A stretch of 29,694 bases of DNA from IMG/VR virus record IMGVR_UViG_3300024255_000107, positions 1-29,694 of that record. One strand, given 5' to 3'. The stretch is from a virus. Shown here piece after piece: positions 14,524 through 22,500 of this stretch. The translations under genes and the position numbers were made by a program. Position 1 is the first letter of the stretch; each line of letters opens with the position of its first letter. A model generated the notes under the pieces. That model made no database searches, had not been told where the DNA came from, and was given only the letters and a program-made list of their open reading frames with translations.

Positions 14524-15072
14524 ATGGCCAATTGGTACGAAGACCAAATTACAAATAGAAATTTTCTTTCTCCTATTGGATTTTTGTTTATCCTTGATAA
14601 GGCACAGAAAGTTTCATTTTTATGTCAGAAAGCAGAGATTCCAACCATCCAACTAGGAGATGTTCAGATTCCAACTAGAGGATTGGTTCCTATTCCAGTA
14701 GAAGGGAACATGAGATATAGTGATTTCAGTATTGAATTTATTGTAGATGAAGACCTTGAAAACTATATGCAAATTCATAATTGGATGCGAGCATTAGGTA
14801 CTCCCCAAGAACTTAAAGAAAGAAAAGTTTGGAGAGAGAAGCATGCACTTACCGCAACTCAAGATCCAAGATTTTCAGATGCAACACTTCAAGTTTTAAA
14901 CAATAACAATATTGCAAACTTTGATGTTGTCTTTAAAGATTTATTCCCATCAGACTTATCTACACTAGCATTTGATGTTACTGGGAGTGATAATGATTAC
15001 TTTACAGCAACGGCAACATTTAAGTATACTCTATATGAAATCAGAAACGTCAACAGTCAGACTAGAAGATGA
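14524..15072 (+). CDS. gp3: Tail completion and sheath stabiliser protein
   Basis: 182 residues (T4 gp3: 176). FSIEFIVDEDLENYMQIHNW matches the conserved FIVDEELKSWIGMYEWM region of T4 gp3, and the C-terminus has the family's FKDLFPSDLSTLAFD and TATATFKYTLYEI strands. The fold is tube-like, related to gp19. The protein caps the tail tube end at the neck and is needed to stabilise the sheath. Location directly after gp23 and before uvsY is usual for cyanomyoviruses. The TGA overlaps the next small frame. Confidence 0.88.
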   Translation: MANWYEDQITNRNFLSPIGFLFILDKAQKVSFLCQKAEIPTIQLGDVQIPTRGLVPIPVEGNMRYSDFSIEFIVDEDLENYMQIHNWMRALGTPQELKERKVWREKHALTATQDPRFSDATLQVLNNNNIANFDVVFKDLFPSDLSTLAFDVTGSDNDYFTATATFKYTLYEIRNVNSQTRR

Positions 15073-15242
15073 ATAGTTGGAAGACAAGAGCATTAGCAGA
15101 CCCCAATTTAAAATACAAATATGCTAGACTAATAATGAACGGACCCAAGTCCTTATCACAGGCTTGGATTTTACAAGGACTTAAATTTAAATATTGTCAT
15201 GAATTTGGAAACACTACAGGAACAGTGGAGAACGGATTGTAA
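15069..15242 (+). CDS. 57-residue hypothetical protein overlapping uvsY
   Basis: ATG 15069 overlaps the gp3 TGA (ATGA); the frame ends at TAA 15240-15242, 44 bases inside uvsY. The product starts MNSWKTRALADPNLKYKYAR, basic and aromatic, and fills the otherwise empty 126-base gap between gp3 and uvsY. The last 15 residues, encoded in the overlap, look unstructured. Function unknown. Confidence 0.5.
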   Translation: MNSWKTRALADPNLKYKYARLIMNGPKSLSQAWILQGLKFKYCHEFGNTTGTVENGL

Positions 15243-15627
15243 ACTAGATGATGATTTGCATGACAATGACTCTATAGCAATTCCACAACTTCATATGAAA
15301 TATATGGAGTTTCATAATATGTTTTCTCTTATGAAAAAGGAGAGGGCGATTGAAATGAAACGTCTCATTAAAGATAAATGGTTGTATTACAAAGGTAAAG
15401 CACCCTCAACCATATACAAAGAGATGCCGTTTGATCTCAAACTTACAACTAAAGAAGAAATCTCAATGTTCATCGAAGCAGATGAAGAGATTGGAAAACT
15501 ACAATTTAAAATAGACTATATAGAGCAAGTCCTCTTCTTTCTAGATGGTGTGCTGCGGATGATTAACAACCGTACATATCATATTAAAAATGCTATTGAA
15601 TGGAAAAGGTTTCAATCTGGTATGTAA
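15199..15627 (+). CDS. uvsY: Recombination mediator protein
   Basis: 142 residues (T4 UvsY: 137). The start MNLETLQEQWRTDCKLDD parallels T4 MRLEDLQEELKKDV, the middle has KDKWLYYKGKAP, and the C-terminus DGVLRMINNRTYHIKNAIEW parallels the T4 helix before the end. UvsY displaces gp32 and loads the UvsX recombinase on single-stranded DNA. Stop TAA and the next ATG share one base (TAATG). Neither uvsX nor gp32 is in the window. Confidence 0.93.
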   Translation: MNLETLQEQWRTDCKLDDDLHDNDSIAIPQLHMKYMEFHNMFSLMKKERAIEMKRLIKDKWLYYKGKAPSTIYKEMPFDLKLTTKEEISMFIEADEEIGKLQFKIDYIEQVLFFLDGVLRMINNRTYHIKNAIEWKRFQSGM

Positions 15628-16178
15628 TGAATTACGGTCTATATTATAAAGAAGTTTCTTTTAATCGCCAGTCGATGCAGGTAGTCAATACTGCATTAAC
15701 TGGCAGTTCTTTTAAGTGGGAAGATGGTCGGTTGTACGACCAAAGAAATGAAACAAAACGAAAATCTAAAATAGCATGGGTAAAAGACGAGCAGTTATAT
15801 ATCATGCTACTGAAGATGGTCAAGCAGGTTAATAGAAACGCTGGATGGAACTTTAATATTACTGGAGTTGAACCTATTCAATATGGATTATATGAACCAG
15901 GAGGTACATATAATTGGCACGTAGATCAACACCCAAGACCTGTTAGAGGTAACGTAAGAAAGATTAGTATGTCACTCTTCCTAAACGATGACTACGAGGG
16001 AGGGGAGTTTGATTTGGAGATATATAGTCCAGGGGTAGAACCTAGGTATAAATCGTTTAAAACAAAACCAGGAACTGCCGTCTTTTTTCAAGGTGATCAA
16101 TGGCACAGGGTTAGACCTGTATCATCAGGATTGCGTAAATCTCTTGTAGCATGGTTTTATGGACCTCCGTATTCGTAA
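15627..16178 (+). CDS. 2-oxoglutarate/Fe(II)-dependent oxygenase
   Basis: 183 residues from ATG 15627, which overlaps the uvsY stop; an earlier ATG at 15600 would intrude further into uvsY. The double-stranded beta-helix signature is complete: NWHVD (His98, Asp100), distal His160 in DQWHRVRPV, and Arg170 in GLRKSLVAWF to bind 2-oxoglutarate. Supporting strands are YGLYEPGGTYNWH, MSLFLNDDYEGGEFDLE and KPGTAVFFQGD, as in prolyl-hydroxylase-like enzymes. The substrate is unknown (protein, nucleic acid or metabolite). Such genes are common in marine T4-like phages. It overlaps uvsW by 20 bases, so it is expressed with recombination genes. Confidence 0.88.
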   Translation: MNYGLYYKEVSFNRQSMQVVNTALTGSSFKWEDGRLYDQRNETKRKSKIAWVKDEQLYIMLLKMVKQVNRNAGWNFNITGVEPIQYGLYEPGGTYNWHVDQHPRPVRGNVRKISMSLFLNDDYEGGEFDLEIYSPGVEPRYKSFKTKPGTAVFFQGDQWHRVRPVSSGLRKSLVAWFYGPPYS

Positions 16179-17625
16179 AAAGAATGAAGTTTATCTTAAG
16201 ATTGAGGCAGAACCTCACATTAATTATGAACTAGCAGATTATTTTTGTTTTGAAGTTGAGTCTGCAAAGTATATGCAGAAGCAACGCCGTTGGAAAGGGT
16301 GGGACGGAAAGATTCGTTTATACTCACCTGCAACAGGAGAAATCTATTGTGGTCTCTTAGACTATCTTTTAGAGTGGGCAGATGAAAAGAAGTACAAATA
16401 TAAATTTGATGACTGTAAGTTCTTTGGTCACCCATTAGAACAGAATGAGATGATCACTCCTCGGGGCGTTGCAGGTTTTGTAAAATCTCTTCGCTTACCA
16501 TATCCCGTTCGGGATTATCAATATAAAGCAATATACGAGGCACTAAAATATAATAGGCGACTTTTATTGTCACCAACAGCTTCTGGAAAGTCTCTGATGA
16601 TTTATGCATTAGTACGCTTTCATGCAAATGCAGACAGAAATATTTTAATTGTTGTTCCAACTACATCTCTAGTAGAGCAGATGTACAAGGACTTTCATGA
16701 ATACGGATGGATGTGTGCCGAAAACTGCCACAAAATATATGCGGGGGCAGAAAAATATACGGACCATCAGGTGGTAATTACCACTTGGCAATCTATCTAT
16801 AAGGAACCTCGTAAGTGGTTTGACAGGTTCGATGTAGTCATCGGTGACGAGGCACACCTTTTCAAAGCTAAATCTCTTACGTCTCTGATGGGTAAGTTGC
16901 ATGAATGTAAATATCGTATTGGATTTACAGGAACTCTTGACGGTGCAAATGTCAATCAGTTAGTTCTGGAAGGTGTGTTCGGTAGATGCTCACAAGTGAC
17001 ACGAACTGCACAATTAATGCAAGAAGGGCATGTTGCTAAGTTGAAGGTAAAGATTGTTCTATTGAAGCATGAAGAGAAACTGTTTGAAGGTTATCAAGAT
17101 GAGATCGGATATCTTGTAGAACATGAAGGTAGAAATAAATTTATTCGCAATCTTGCCTGTGATTTAAAGGGAAACACTCTAGTCCTTTTCAACTATGTAG
17201 AACGCCATGGAGTGCCTCTTTACGAGATGATAAATAGTTACACCGAAAGACCAGTACATTTCGTACATGGTGGAGTAGATGTTAATGACCGTGAAGACAT
17301 CAGACTATTAACCGAACAATCTGATAATGCCATCATCGTTGCTTCATATGGTACGTTTTCTACAGGAATCAACATCAAAAGATTACACAACGTTATCTTC
17401 GCAAGTCCTTCAAAGTCCAGAGTTCGCAACCTACAATCTATTGGTCGTGTTCTAAGGAAAGGCGAAAATAAATCTCAAGCAACGTTATACGACCTTGCAG
17501 ATGATATCTCTACTGACAGAGGTAACAACTATACACTCAACCATTTAATGGAAAGAGTTAAAGTCTATAACGAAGAAAAATTTAACTACGAAATCATAGA
17601 TGTAAAAGTAAAAACTTATGATTAA
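16159..17625 (+). CDS. uvsW: Recombination DNA-RNA helicase
   Basis: 488 residues (T4 UvsW about 500). An N-terminal double-psi-like domain (RWKGWDGKIRLYSPATG) is followed by SF2 helicase motifs: RDYQYKAI (Q-like), SPTASGKS Walker A (139-146), VPTTSLVEQM (Ia), DEAH (230-233), FTGTL (III), and VASYGTFSTGINI with QSIGRVLRKG (V and VI). It unwinds R-loops and branch-migrates recombination intermediates, shifting T4 from origin- to recombination-dependent replication. ATG 16159 gives an N-terminus like T4 (MDLRIRKKNEVYLKI versus MDIKVHF). It overlaps the next gene by 8 bases. Confidence 0.95.
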   Translation: MDLRIRKKNEVYLKIEAEPHINYELADYFCFEVESAKYMQKQRRWKGWDGKIRLYSPATGEIYCGLLDYLLEWADEKKYKYKFDDCKFFGHPLEQNEMITPRGVAGFVKSLRLPYPVRDYQYKAIYEALKYNRRLLLSPTASGKSLMIYALVRFHANADRNILIVVPTTSLVEQMYKDFHEYGWMCAENCHKIYAGAEKYTDHQVVITTWQSIYKEPRKWFDRFDVVIGDEAHLFKAKSLTSLMGKLHECKYRIGFTGTLDGANVNQLVLEGVFGRCSQVTRTAQLMQEGHVAKLKVKIVLLKHEEKLFEGYQDEIGYLVEHEGRNKFIRNLACDLKGNTLVLFNYVERHGVPLYEMINSYTERPVHFVHGGVDVNDREDIRLLTEQSDNAIIVASYGTFSTGINIKRLHNVIFASPSKSRVRNLQSIGRVLRKGENKSQATLYDLADDISTDRGNNYTLNHLMERVKVYNEEKFNYEIIDVKVKTYD

Positions 17626-18064
17626 CTACGCAAAACATGATGAAGAATTCCATGCAGTGATCAAACTTCTTAATGGTGAAGAAGTTCTAGGTAAAGCAGT
17701 TCTCACTGAAGATGCAGGTGAAAGTCTGTGCTTCATTTCTAGACCTGTACAAATACAAAGTGTAACCAAAGAACTTCCTGATGGTAAAATTATCAAGGGA
17801 ATGGGATTTGCTGAATGGATGCAACTTTCTGATGAAGACTTTTTTATTATTAGAGAGAAAGATATCGTTGCCGTTGCTTCTATGAGCAAAGCGGTTCAAA
17901 TGATGTATCAATCTTATATTGATGATGAAGAAGATCTTACAGAGAGTGTCAGACAAAAAAACTTAAGAGAGAATAAACTTCATGTAGATCCTGATACCAA
18001 AATGGGTTATCTAGGAAAGATTAATGAAGCAAGAAAACTCTTTGAAAGAATCTATAAGAGCTAG
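17618..18064 (+). CDS. Sm-like fold protein (first of two paralogues)
   Basis: 148 residues. The N-terminal 95 residues fit a small Sm/Lsm-like beta barrel: AVIKLLNGEEVLGKAVL, SLCFISRPVQIQSV, KGMGFAEWMQLSDED, IVAVASMSKAVQMMYQSYI. The same pattern recurs in the protein at 28943 (LIRLISGEEIIAEV, GQVGFAPWATVID, VIYSVEVAPDVIRQYSKL). This copy has an additional charged C-terminal tail of about 50 residues (DDEEDLTESVRQKNLRENK onward). As I recall, an Sm-like protein of putative cyanophage origin has been described structurally; function, perhaps RNA binding, is unproven. It lies between uvsW and the gp55 promoter. Confidence 0.65.
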   Translation: MINYAKHDEEFHAVIKLLNGEEVLGKAVLTEDAGESLCFISRPVQIQSVTKELPDGKIIKGMGFAEWMQLSDEDFFIIREKDIVAVASMSKAVQMMYQSYIDDEEDLTESVRQKNLRENKLHVDPDTKMGYLGKINEARKLFERIYKS

Positions 18065-18103
18065 ATCAACCTCTGAACCCTTACAGTGTTATTCTACAGG
18101 CAT

Positions 18104-18131
18104 TTGACAAACTTGTCAAGTGTGTTATAAT
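18104..18131 (+). promoter_or_regulatory. Consensus sigma70 promoter of gp55 with palindromic -35
   Basis: TTGACA (18104-18109), 16 bases, TATAAT (18126-18131): both hexamers perfect. The -35 is the left arm of an exact palindrome TTGACAAACTTGTCAA (18104-18119), a plausible repressor or activator site. The gap of 87 bases before gp55 contains nothing else. Confidence 0.85.
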
Positions 18132-18151
18132 GTATATAAAGTAAAGTACAT

Positions 18152-18616
18152 ATGAAACCTTCTAAAAAACAACACTACGTAAACAACCAAGATTTTTTGG
18201 AAGCAATCATAGTGTACAAATCAAAAGTAAAAATCGCTAAAGAGAAAGGTCTTCCTAAACCTAGAGTGAATAATTATATTGGTGGATGCTTTTTAAAGAT
18301 CGCAACTCATCTCTCATATCGTCCTAACTTTATTAACTACATGTATAAAGATGATATGGTATGTGATGGTATTGAAAACTGTATTCAATACATAGATAAC
18401 TTTGATCCAGAAAAATCAAGAAACCCCTTTGCATATTTTACTCAAATTGTATATTATGCTTTCTTAAGAAGAATTGCAAAAGAGAAAAAGCAACTAGAAA
18501 TCAAGGATAAAATTCTTGAGAAGTCTGGATATGACCATGTATTTACTGTTGACGGCGACGTAGATTCAGGGTATAATCAAATCAAATCTCGTGTAGAAAT
18601 AAATTCCAAACGATGA
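18152..18616 (+). CDS. gp55: Late-transcription sigma factor
   Basis: 154 residues (T4 gp55: 185). The N-terminal KQHYVNNQDFLEAIIVYKSK matches T4 YNYVNNKELLQAIIDWK, and DGIENCIQYIDNFDPEKSRN with PFAYFTQIVYYAFLRRIAKE matches the sigma region 2-like core that recognises TATAAATA. It directs host RNA polymerase core to late promoters such as those before gp18 and gp22. The C-terminus ends QIKSRVEINSKR and lacks the hydrophobic sliding-clamp-binding tail of T4 gp55. Stop overlaps the next ATG (ATGA). Confidence 0.93.
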   Translation: MKPSKKQHYVNNQDFLEAIIVYKSKVKIAKEKGLPKPRVNNYIGGCFLKIATHLSYRPNFINYMYKDDMVCDGIENCIQYIDNFDPEKSRNPFAYFTQIVYYAFLRRIAKEKKQLEIKDKILEKSGYDHVFTVDGDVDSGYNQIKSRVEINSKR

Positions 18617-18753
18617 CTAAGAAAAATGATCGGGAACGACTGCAAGATGCAGTTCAAAGAGATAGTCCCTGTAGAGATGACAATGAGCGCGGTTACTGGC
18701 GCAAGAGACTTCGTGATTTAGAACCTAAGAATGAAAATCCTTCTGATAACTGA
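18613..18753 (+). CDS. 46-residue highly charged protein
   Basis: ATG 18613 overlaps the gp55 TGA; TGA at 18751-18753 lies 23 bases inside gp47. The product (MTKKNDRERLQDAVQRDSPC, then RDDNERGYWRKRLRDLEPK) is almost half charged residues with one Cys and one Trp, consistent with a short amphipathic helix. It exactly fills the gap between gp55 and gp47. Role unknown. Confidence 0.5.
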   Translation: MTKKNDRERLQDAVQRDSPCRDDNERGYWRKRLRDLEPKNENPSDN

Positions 18754-19765
18754 TCAACACTTTGGTGTTCGTAATGACAATCAAAATTTCATCGATCACT
18801 ATAAAAGATTTTATGGTGAAGTAGTTCTCCCATACATTGATGCACATAACATTAAAGATGTTATTTGTCTGGGTGATACCTTTGACAAGAGACGATCCAT
18901 TAACTTTATGTCTCTTGAGGCAGCAAAGGACATGTGGTTCACACCTCTCCAAGATAGGGGTGTTACGATGGACATGCTTGTAGGAAATCATGATATTTAT
19001 TACAAGAATACTCTACGAGTTAACGCCCCAAGTGAGTTACTTGGAGAATACAACAACATCAACGTCATCACAGAACCTACCACTTCTGTTTACGATGGTC
19101 TTCCTATACTCCTTCTCCCTTGGATTTGCGATGAAAATCGTGCAGAGGTTCTGGAAAAAGTAGGAACTACTGAAGCAAAAGTATGCATGGGTCATCTTGA
19201 ACTCAATGGATTTGAGGCACACCCTGGTCATATAATGAATTCGGGTATGGATGTGAATGTCTTTTCTAAATTTAAAAAGGTATTCTCTGGACACTACCAT
19301 ATGAAATCAACCAAGAAAAATGTTACGTATCTTGGTAATCCATATCAGTTGTACTGGAATGATTATGGATGTAAGAGAGGATTCCATGTCTTTGATACGG
19401 ATACTCTAAAGACATCTTTTTATCGTAATCCATTTGATATTTTTCATAAGTTGTACTATAATGGTGGAGTTACTTTACCCGATGAAAAAAATATTAAAGG
19501 AGCATATGTAAAACTTATCGTAGAACAAAAACAAGACTACGCTAAGTTTGATTATGTTGTGAATCAACTTCAAGATATGGGTATTGGTGATTTAAAAATC
19601 ATCGAAGATCTTAGTATTGAACTTGAATCTGGTAAAGGAGTTCTGGAAACCGAAGATACTATGACTCTTCTAGATAACTACATAGATGAAATAGATTTAA
19701 AAGTTAGTAAAACTAATGTTAAATCTGTAATGAGGTCTTTGTATATGGAAGCTTCCGAACTCTAA
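18731..19765 (+). CDS. gp47: Recombination nuclease subunit (SbcD/Mre11-like)
   Basis: 344 residues (T4 gp47: 339). Metallophosphoesterase motifs in order: TDQHFG (Asp8, His10), LGDTFDKRRS (Asp49), VGNHDIY (Asn86, His87, Asp88), MGHLELNG, and SGHYHMKS. With gp46 it forms the Mre11/Rad50-type complex that resects double-strand ends for recombination-dependent replication and host DNA breakdown. The TAA shares its last base with the ATG of the DUF3110-like gene (TAATG). Confidence 0.95.
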   Translation: MKILLITDQHFGVRNDNQNFIDHYKRFYGEVVLPYIDAHNIKDVICLGDTFDKRRSINFMSLEAAKDMWFTPLQDRGVTMDMLVGNHDIYYKNTLRVNAPSELLGEYNNINVITEPTTSVYDGLPILLLPWICDENRAEVLEKVGTTEAKVCMGHLELNGFEAHPGHIMNSGMDVNVFSKFKKVFSGHYHMKSTKKNVTYLGNPYQLYWNDYGCKRGFHVFDTDTLKTSFYRNPFDIFHKLYYNGGVTLPDEKNIKGAYVKLIVEQKQDYAKFDYVVNQLQDMGIGDLKIIEDLSIELESGKGVLETEDTMTLLDNYIDEIDLKVSKTNVKSVMRSLYMEASEL

Positions 19766-20022
19766 TGTACGTCCTAACAGAAAAAGAAAGCGGTGGAGTA
19801 TATGCCGCACAAACTAAATCTGGTGTGCAAGCAGTACAAGTCTTTGAAAATGAAGACGATGCTGTCAGATACCATGAGCAATTAAAAGCAGAGAGTTATT
19901 TTAAAGAATTGGAAATTCTTGAAGTAGATCCAAAAATAATTGCTTTAAATTGTGAGACTTATGGTTACGCTTTTTCTATCATTAGTTCTGATGAATTAAT
20001 TATTCCACCTTCAATTTTATGA
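19765..20022 (+). CDS. DUF3110-like small protein inserted between gp47 and gp46
   Basis: 85 residues: MYVLTEKESGGVYAAQTKSG, then VFENEDDAVRYHEQL, a short helix, LEILEVDPKIIALNC and a C-terminal SDELIIPPSIL. This alternating strand/helix pattern with an N-terminal YVL and final DELIIPP matches DUF3110, a family of cyanobacteria and plastids. It is joined to gp47 by TAATG and to gp46 by an ATGA overlap, so it is made in step with the two nuclease subunits. Molecular role unknown. Confidence 0.7.
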   Translation: MYVLTEKESGGVYAAQTKSGVQAVQVFENEDDAVRYHEQLKAESYFKELEILEVDPKIIALNCETYGYAFSIISSDELIIPPSIL

Positions 20023-21740
20023 TTACGTTTGAAACTATCCGCTGGAAAAACTTCCTTTCGACAGGAGACCAGTGGACTGAGATTGATTTTTGCGAATCAT
20101 CCTCAACACTTATTATAGGTTCTAATGGCGCAGGGAAGTCTACTATGTTAGACGCCCTGTGTTTTGCTTTGTTTGGGAAAGCATTTCGTAAAATTAATAA
20201 ACCCCAACTAGTAAACAGTATTAATGAAAAGGATGCCAAAGTAGAAGTTACCTTTACTATTGGTAAAGATTCTTATCGTGTATTCAGAGCGATTAAACCA
20301 AATGCATTTGAACTTTACAAAAATAATAAACTGGTTGACCAGGACGCAGCAACCAAAGACACCCAAAAATATCTTGAGCAATCCGTACTCAAACTTAACT
20401 ATAAGTCATTTACCCAAGTCGTCATTCTTGGGTCCAGCACCTTTGTTCCCTTCATGCAACTCCCTGCCGCCCATAGACGGGAGGTAATAGAAGATTTGTT
20501 AGATATCAATATCTTCTCTAATATGAATAGTCTCTTGAAAGATCGTATTCGTACAGCTCAAAATCAGAGTACTGATTGTGGGCATATGCTTCGCCTAACA
20601 AAAGAAAAGGTTGATGGGCAACAGAAGTTAATTAATTCTTTAAAAGAAGTAAATCGAAATCGTCAAGAAGAAAAACGAGATACTTATAATGCAAATGTAG
20701 AACGTATTCAAGAACTGCATACACACCATAAATTAAAAAAAGATGAAGTTGTTATCCTAGAAGAGCAAATGGGTGACATCGAATCACAGAAAAAATTTGT
20801 TCGTAAACTTCGTCAATGTCAATCAGATAGAAAGTCTGAACTAAAATTGATTGCAAGAAACATGAAGTTCTTTAAGGACCATGATGTTTGTCCTACTTGT
20901 AGTCAAGATATAAACACTGAGTTTAAGAAGGAGAAAGTTACTCTGATGTCTTCATCAGGTAAAATTCTTGCAAGTGAGATTGAAGGTTTTACTAAAGATA
21001 TTACTGATGCAGTAGATGTTGTTACTAAGATGGAGGATACATCTGCTCAACTCTATGAAGTTCGTAGTGACGCATCTGCATTTGAACGAGAGATTGTTCG
21101 TGTTGAAATGGAGAATCTTCGTGTTTCAAATGAAATTCTTGAACTTCAAAAGAGTACGCCCAATATTGATCAAGAAGATAATATTTTACTTGAATATCAA
21201 AAGGAGCATAGTAAAACTGAGGAGGACTGTTCTGCAGTTAGTATGCAACTAGATGAGTTTCACATTGTTAGTTCTCTTCTTAAAGACTCTGGTATCAAGA
21301 GTCAAATTATTAAAAAATATATTCCAATCTTTAATCAACTAATTAACAAGTATCTCCAATCGATGGACTTTTTTGTTAACTTTACACTGGACGAAGAGTT
21401 CAATGAAGTTATTAAGAGTCGCTTTAGGGATGAGTTTTCCTATGCATCATTTTCTGAAGGTGAGAAACAGAAGATTGATCTAGCACTGCTCTTTACTTGG
21501 CGCGAAGTTGCTCGCATGAAAAATAGTGTTGCTACCAACCTACTCATTCTCGATGAAGTTTTTGATAGTTCTCTTGATTCTTCTGCTACAGCAGAACTCC
21601 TGAGTATTCTTAGAAGTCTCGGACACGAAACTAATGTCTTTGTTATCTCACATAAAGGAGACATTCTTGTCGATAAGTTCTTGCGAACACTGAAGTTTGA
21701 AAAGATTAATGATTTTTCCAAGATGTCTGATGAGTCATAA
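20019..21740 (+). CDS. gp46: Recombination nuclease ATPase subunit (SbcC/Rad50-like)
   Basis: 573 residues (T4 gp46: 560). Walker A GSNGAGKS (34-41), Q-loop region ILGSSTFVPFMQL, two coiled-coil arms around the zinc hook CPTC (residues 291-294), ABC signature FSEGEKQKIDLALLF, Walker B LLILDEVFDSSLD, and the switch His in VISHKGD. It partners gp47 in end resection. The ATG overlaps the preceding TGA. The stop region contains CATAAATA, a possible but unconvincing late promoter match. Confidence 0.95.
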   Translation: MITFETIRWKNFLSTGDQWTEIDFCESSSTLIIGSNGAGKSTMLDALCFALFGKAFRKINKPQLVNSINEKDAKVEVTFTIGKDSYRVFRAIKPNAFELYKNNKLVDQDAATKDTQKYLEQSVLKLNYKSFTQVVILGSSTFVPFMQLPAAHRREVIEDLLDINIFSNMNSLLKDRIRTAQNQSTDCGHMLRLTKEKVDGQQKLINSLKEVNRNRQEEKRDTYNANVERIQELHTHHKLKKDEVVILEEQMGDIESQKKFVRKLRQCQSDRKSELKLIARNMKFFKDHDVCPTCSQDINTEFKKEKVTLMSSSGKILASEIEGFTKDITDAVDVVTKMEDTSAQLYEVRSDASAFEREIVRVEMENLRVSNEILELQKSTPNIDQEDNILLEYQKEHSKTEEDCSAVSMQLDEFHIVSSLLKDSGIKSQIIKKYIPIFNQLINKYLQSMDFFVNFTLDEEFNEVIKSRFRDEFSYASFSEGEKQKIDLALLFTWREVARMKNSVATNLLILDEVFDSSLDSSATAELLSILRSLGHETNVFVISHKGDILVDKFLRTLKFEKINDFSKMSDES

Positions 21741-21765
21741 ATAAACTTGATTGAGGAGAAAACTC

Positions 21766-22080
21766 TTGCTTTCTACACAGTACAGACTGCGCTTAGAATT
21801 TATTTGTAAACGTATCGCAAATAATGATGATGTGAAACTAGATGACATGATCTGGGCACAGAAACTTGCAAAAGCAAATACATCTGCTAACGAGATGTTA
21901 AAAATGGCAAGACGCCAAGCATCCCAAAACATTGAGGAGGGTAGCACAGACGATTTTCTGAATAGGATGGGTTTAGGCGATCCCGACCCATCCAATCATA
22001 AAAAGGGATTCACTGATGCTGACGATATCAAAAGTTGGTTTCAGCAAGACAAACCTGATGACTGGAGACAACGTGACTGA
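21766..22080 (+). CDS. Hypothetical 104-residue protein with TTG start
   Basis: GAGGAG at 21753-21758 sits 7 bases before TTG 21766, the best ribosome site nearby, so translation probably begins MLSTQYRLRLEFICKRIANN; a TTG at 21751 lies within the ribosome site itself. The rest is helical (DDMIWAQKLAKANTSANEML) with a polar C-terminus (GDPDPSNHKKGFTDADDIKS). Conserved in cyanophages after gp46 as far as I recall. No known domain. Confidence 0.6.
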   Translation: MLSTQYRLRLEFICKRIANNDDVKLDDMIWAQKLAKANTSANEMLKMARRQASQNIEEGSTDDFLNRMGLGDPDPSNHKKGFTDADDIKSWFQQDKPDDWRQRD

Positions 22081-22204
22081 TTATGTCTGTATCCCCATGT
22101 GGGATCCTATTTACGAGATGATGCGCTATCATTGGGTACATAAGTCAGAAAAGGATCCTGAGCAATTCGTGAAAAATCTCAACCCAGAGCAAAAAGTGCT
22201 ATGA
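22073..22204 (+). CDS. 43-residue hypothetical protein, GTG start
   Basis: GTG 22073 overlaps the preceding TGA (GTGACTGA) and has GGAG six bases upstream. ATG 22058 is an alternative without a ribosome site. The product MTDYVCIPMWDPIYEMMRYH is aromatic- and Met-rich and ends in a charged tail. Its TGA overlaps the next ATG. Function unknown. Confidence 0.5.
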   Translation: MTDYVCIPMWDPIYEMMRYHWVHKSEKDPEQFVKNLNPEQKVL

Positions 22205-22500
22205 GTAGTAAGATGCTATTCCTAGTTGACATTGGTAATGGTAGATGTGTCAGTCATGATGGATACATTCAAATTGGTATCTTCTCTCATAGCGTAGAGA
22301 AGCATCTTGAGTTATGTCCTGAACAGGAATGGCAGGTTACTTATTGGATGCCCGATCCATTCTGTATTAGATATCCAAGACCAAACTACCAGCATACTAT
22401 GAAGGCAAATGAAGGGTCTCCTAAAACTGATAATGCTTTAGATAGTCGTCCTAGAGATTTTCCAGACCAAGCAACGAATAGACTTGAGAGAACATTATGA
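22201..22500 (+). CDS. Hypothetical 99-residue protein
   Basis: Starts in an ATGA overlap. The N-terminal half looks folded (MLFLVDIGNGRCVSHDGYIQ; SVEKHLELCPEQEWQVTYWM), the C-terminal half (after YPRPNYQHTM) is polar and probably disordered. Two Cys are too far apart for an obvious site. Part of the chain of coupled small genes between gp46 and the CobT-like gene. No function recognised. Confidence 0.55.
   Translation: MSSKMLFLVDIGNGRCVSHDGYIQIGIFSHSVEKHLELCPEQEWQVTYWMPDPFCIRYPRPNYQHTMKANEGSPKTDNALDSRPRDFPDQATNRLERTL

Noticed and set aside
21736-21743. CATAAATA late-promoter-like match at the gp46 stop
   Set aside because: It overlaps the stop codon, differs from consensus, and the genes that follow are not virion genes; chance match in AT-rich DNA is as likely.
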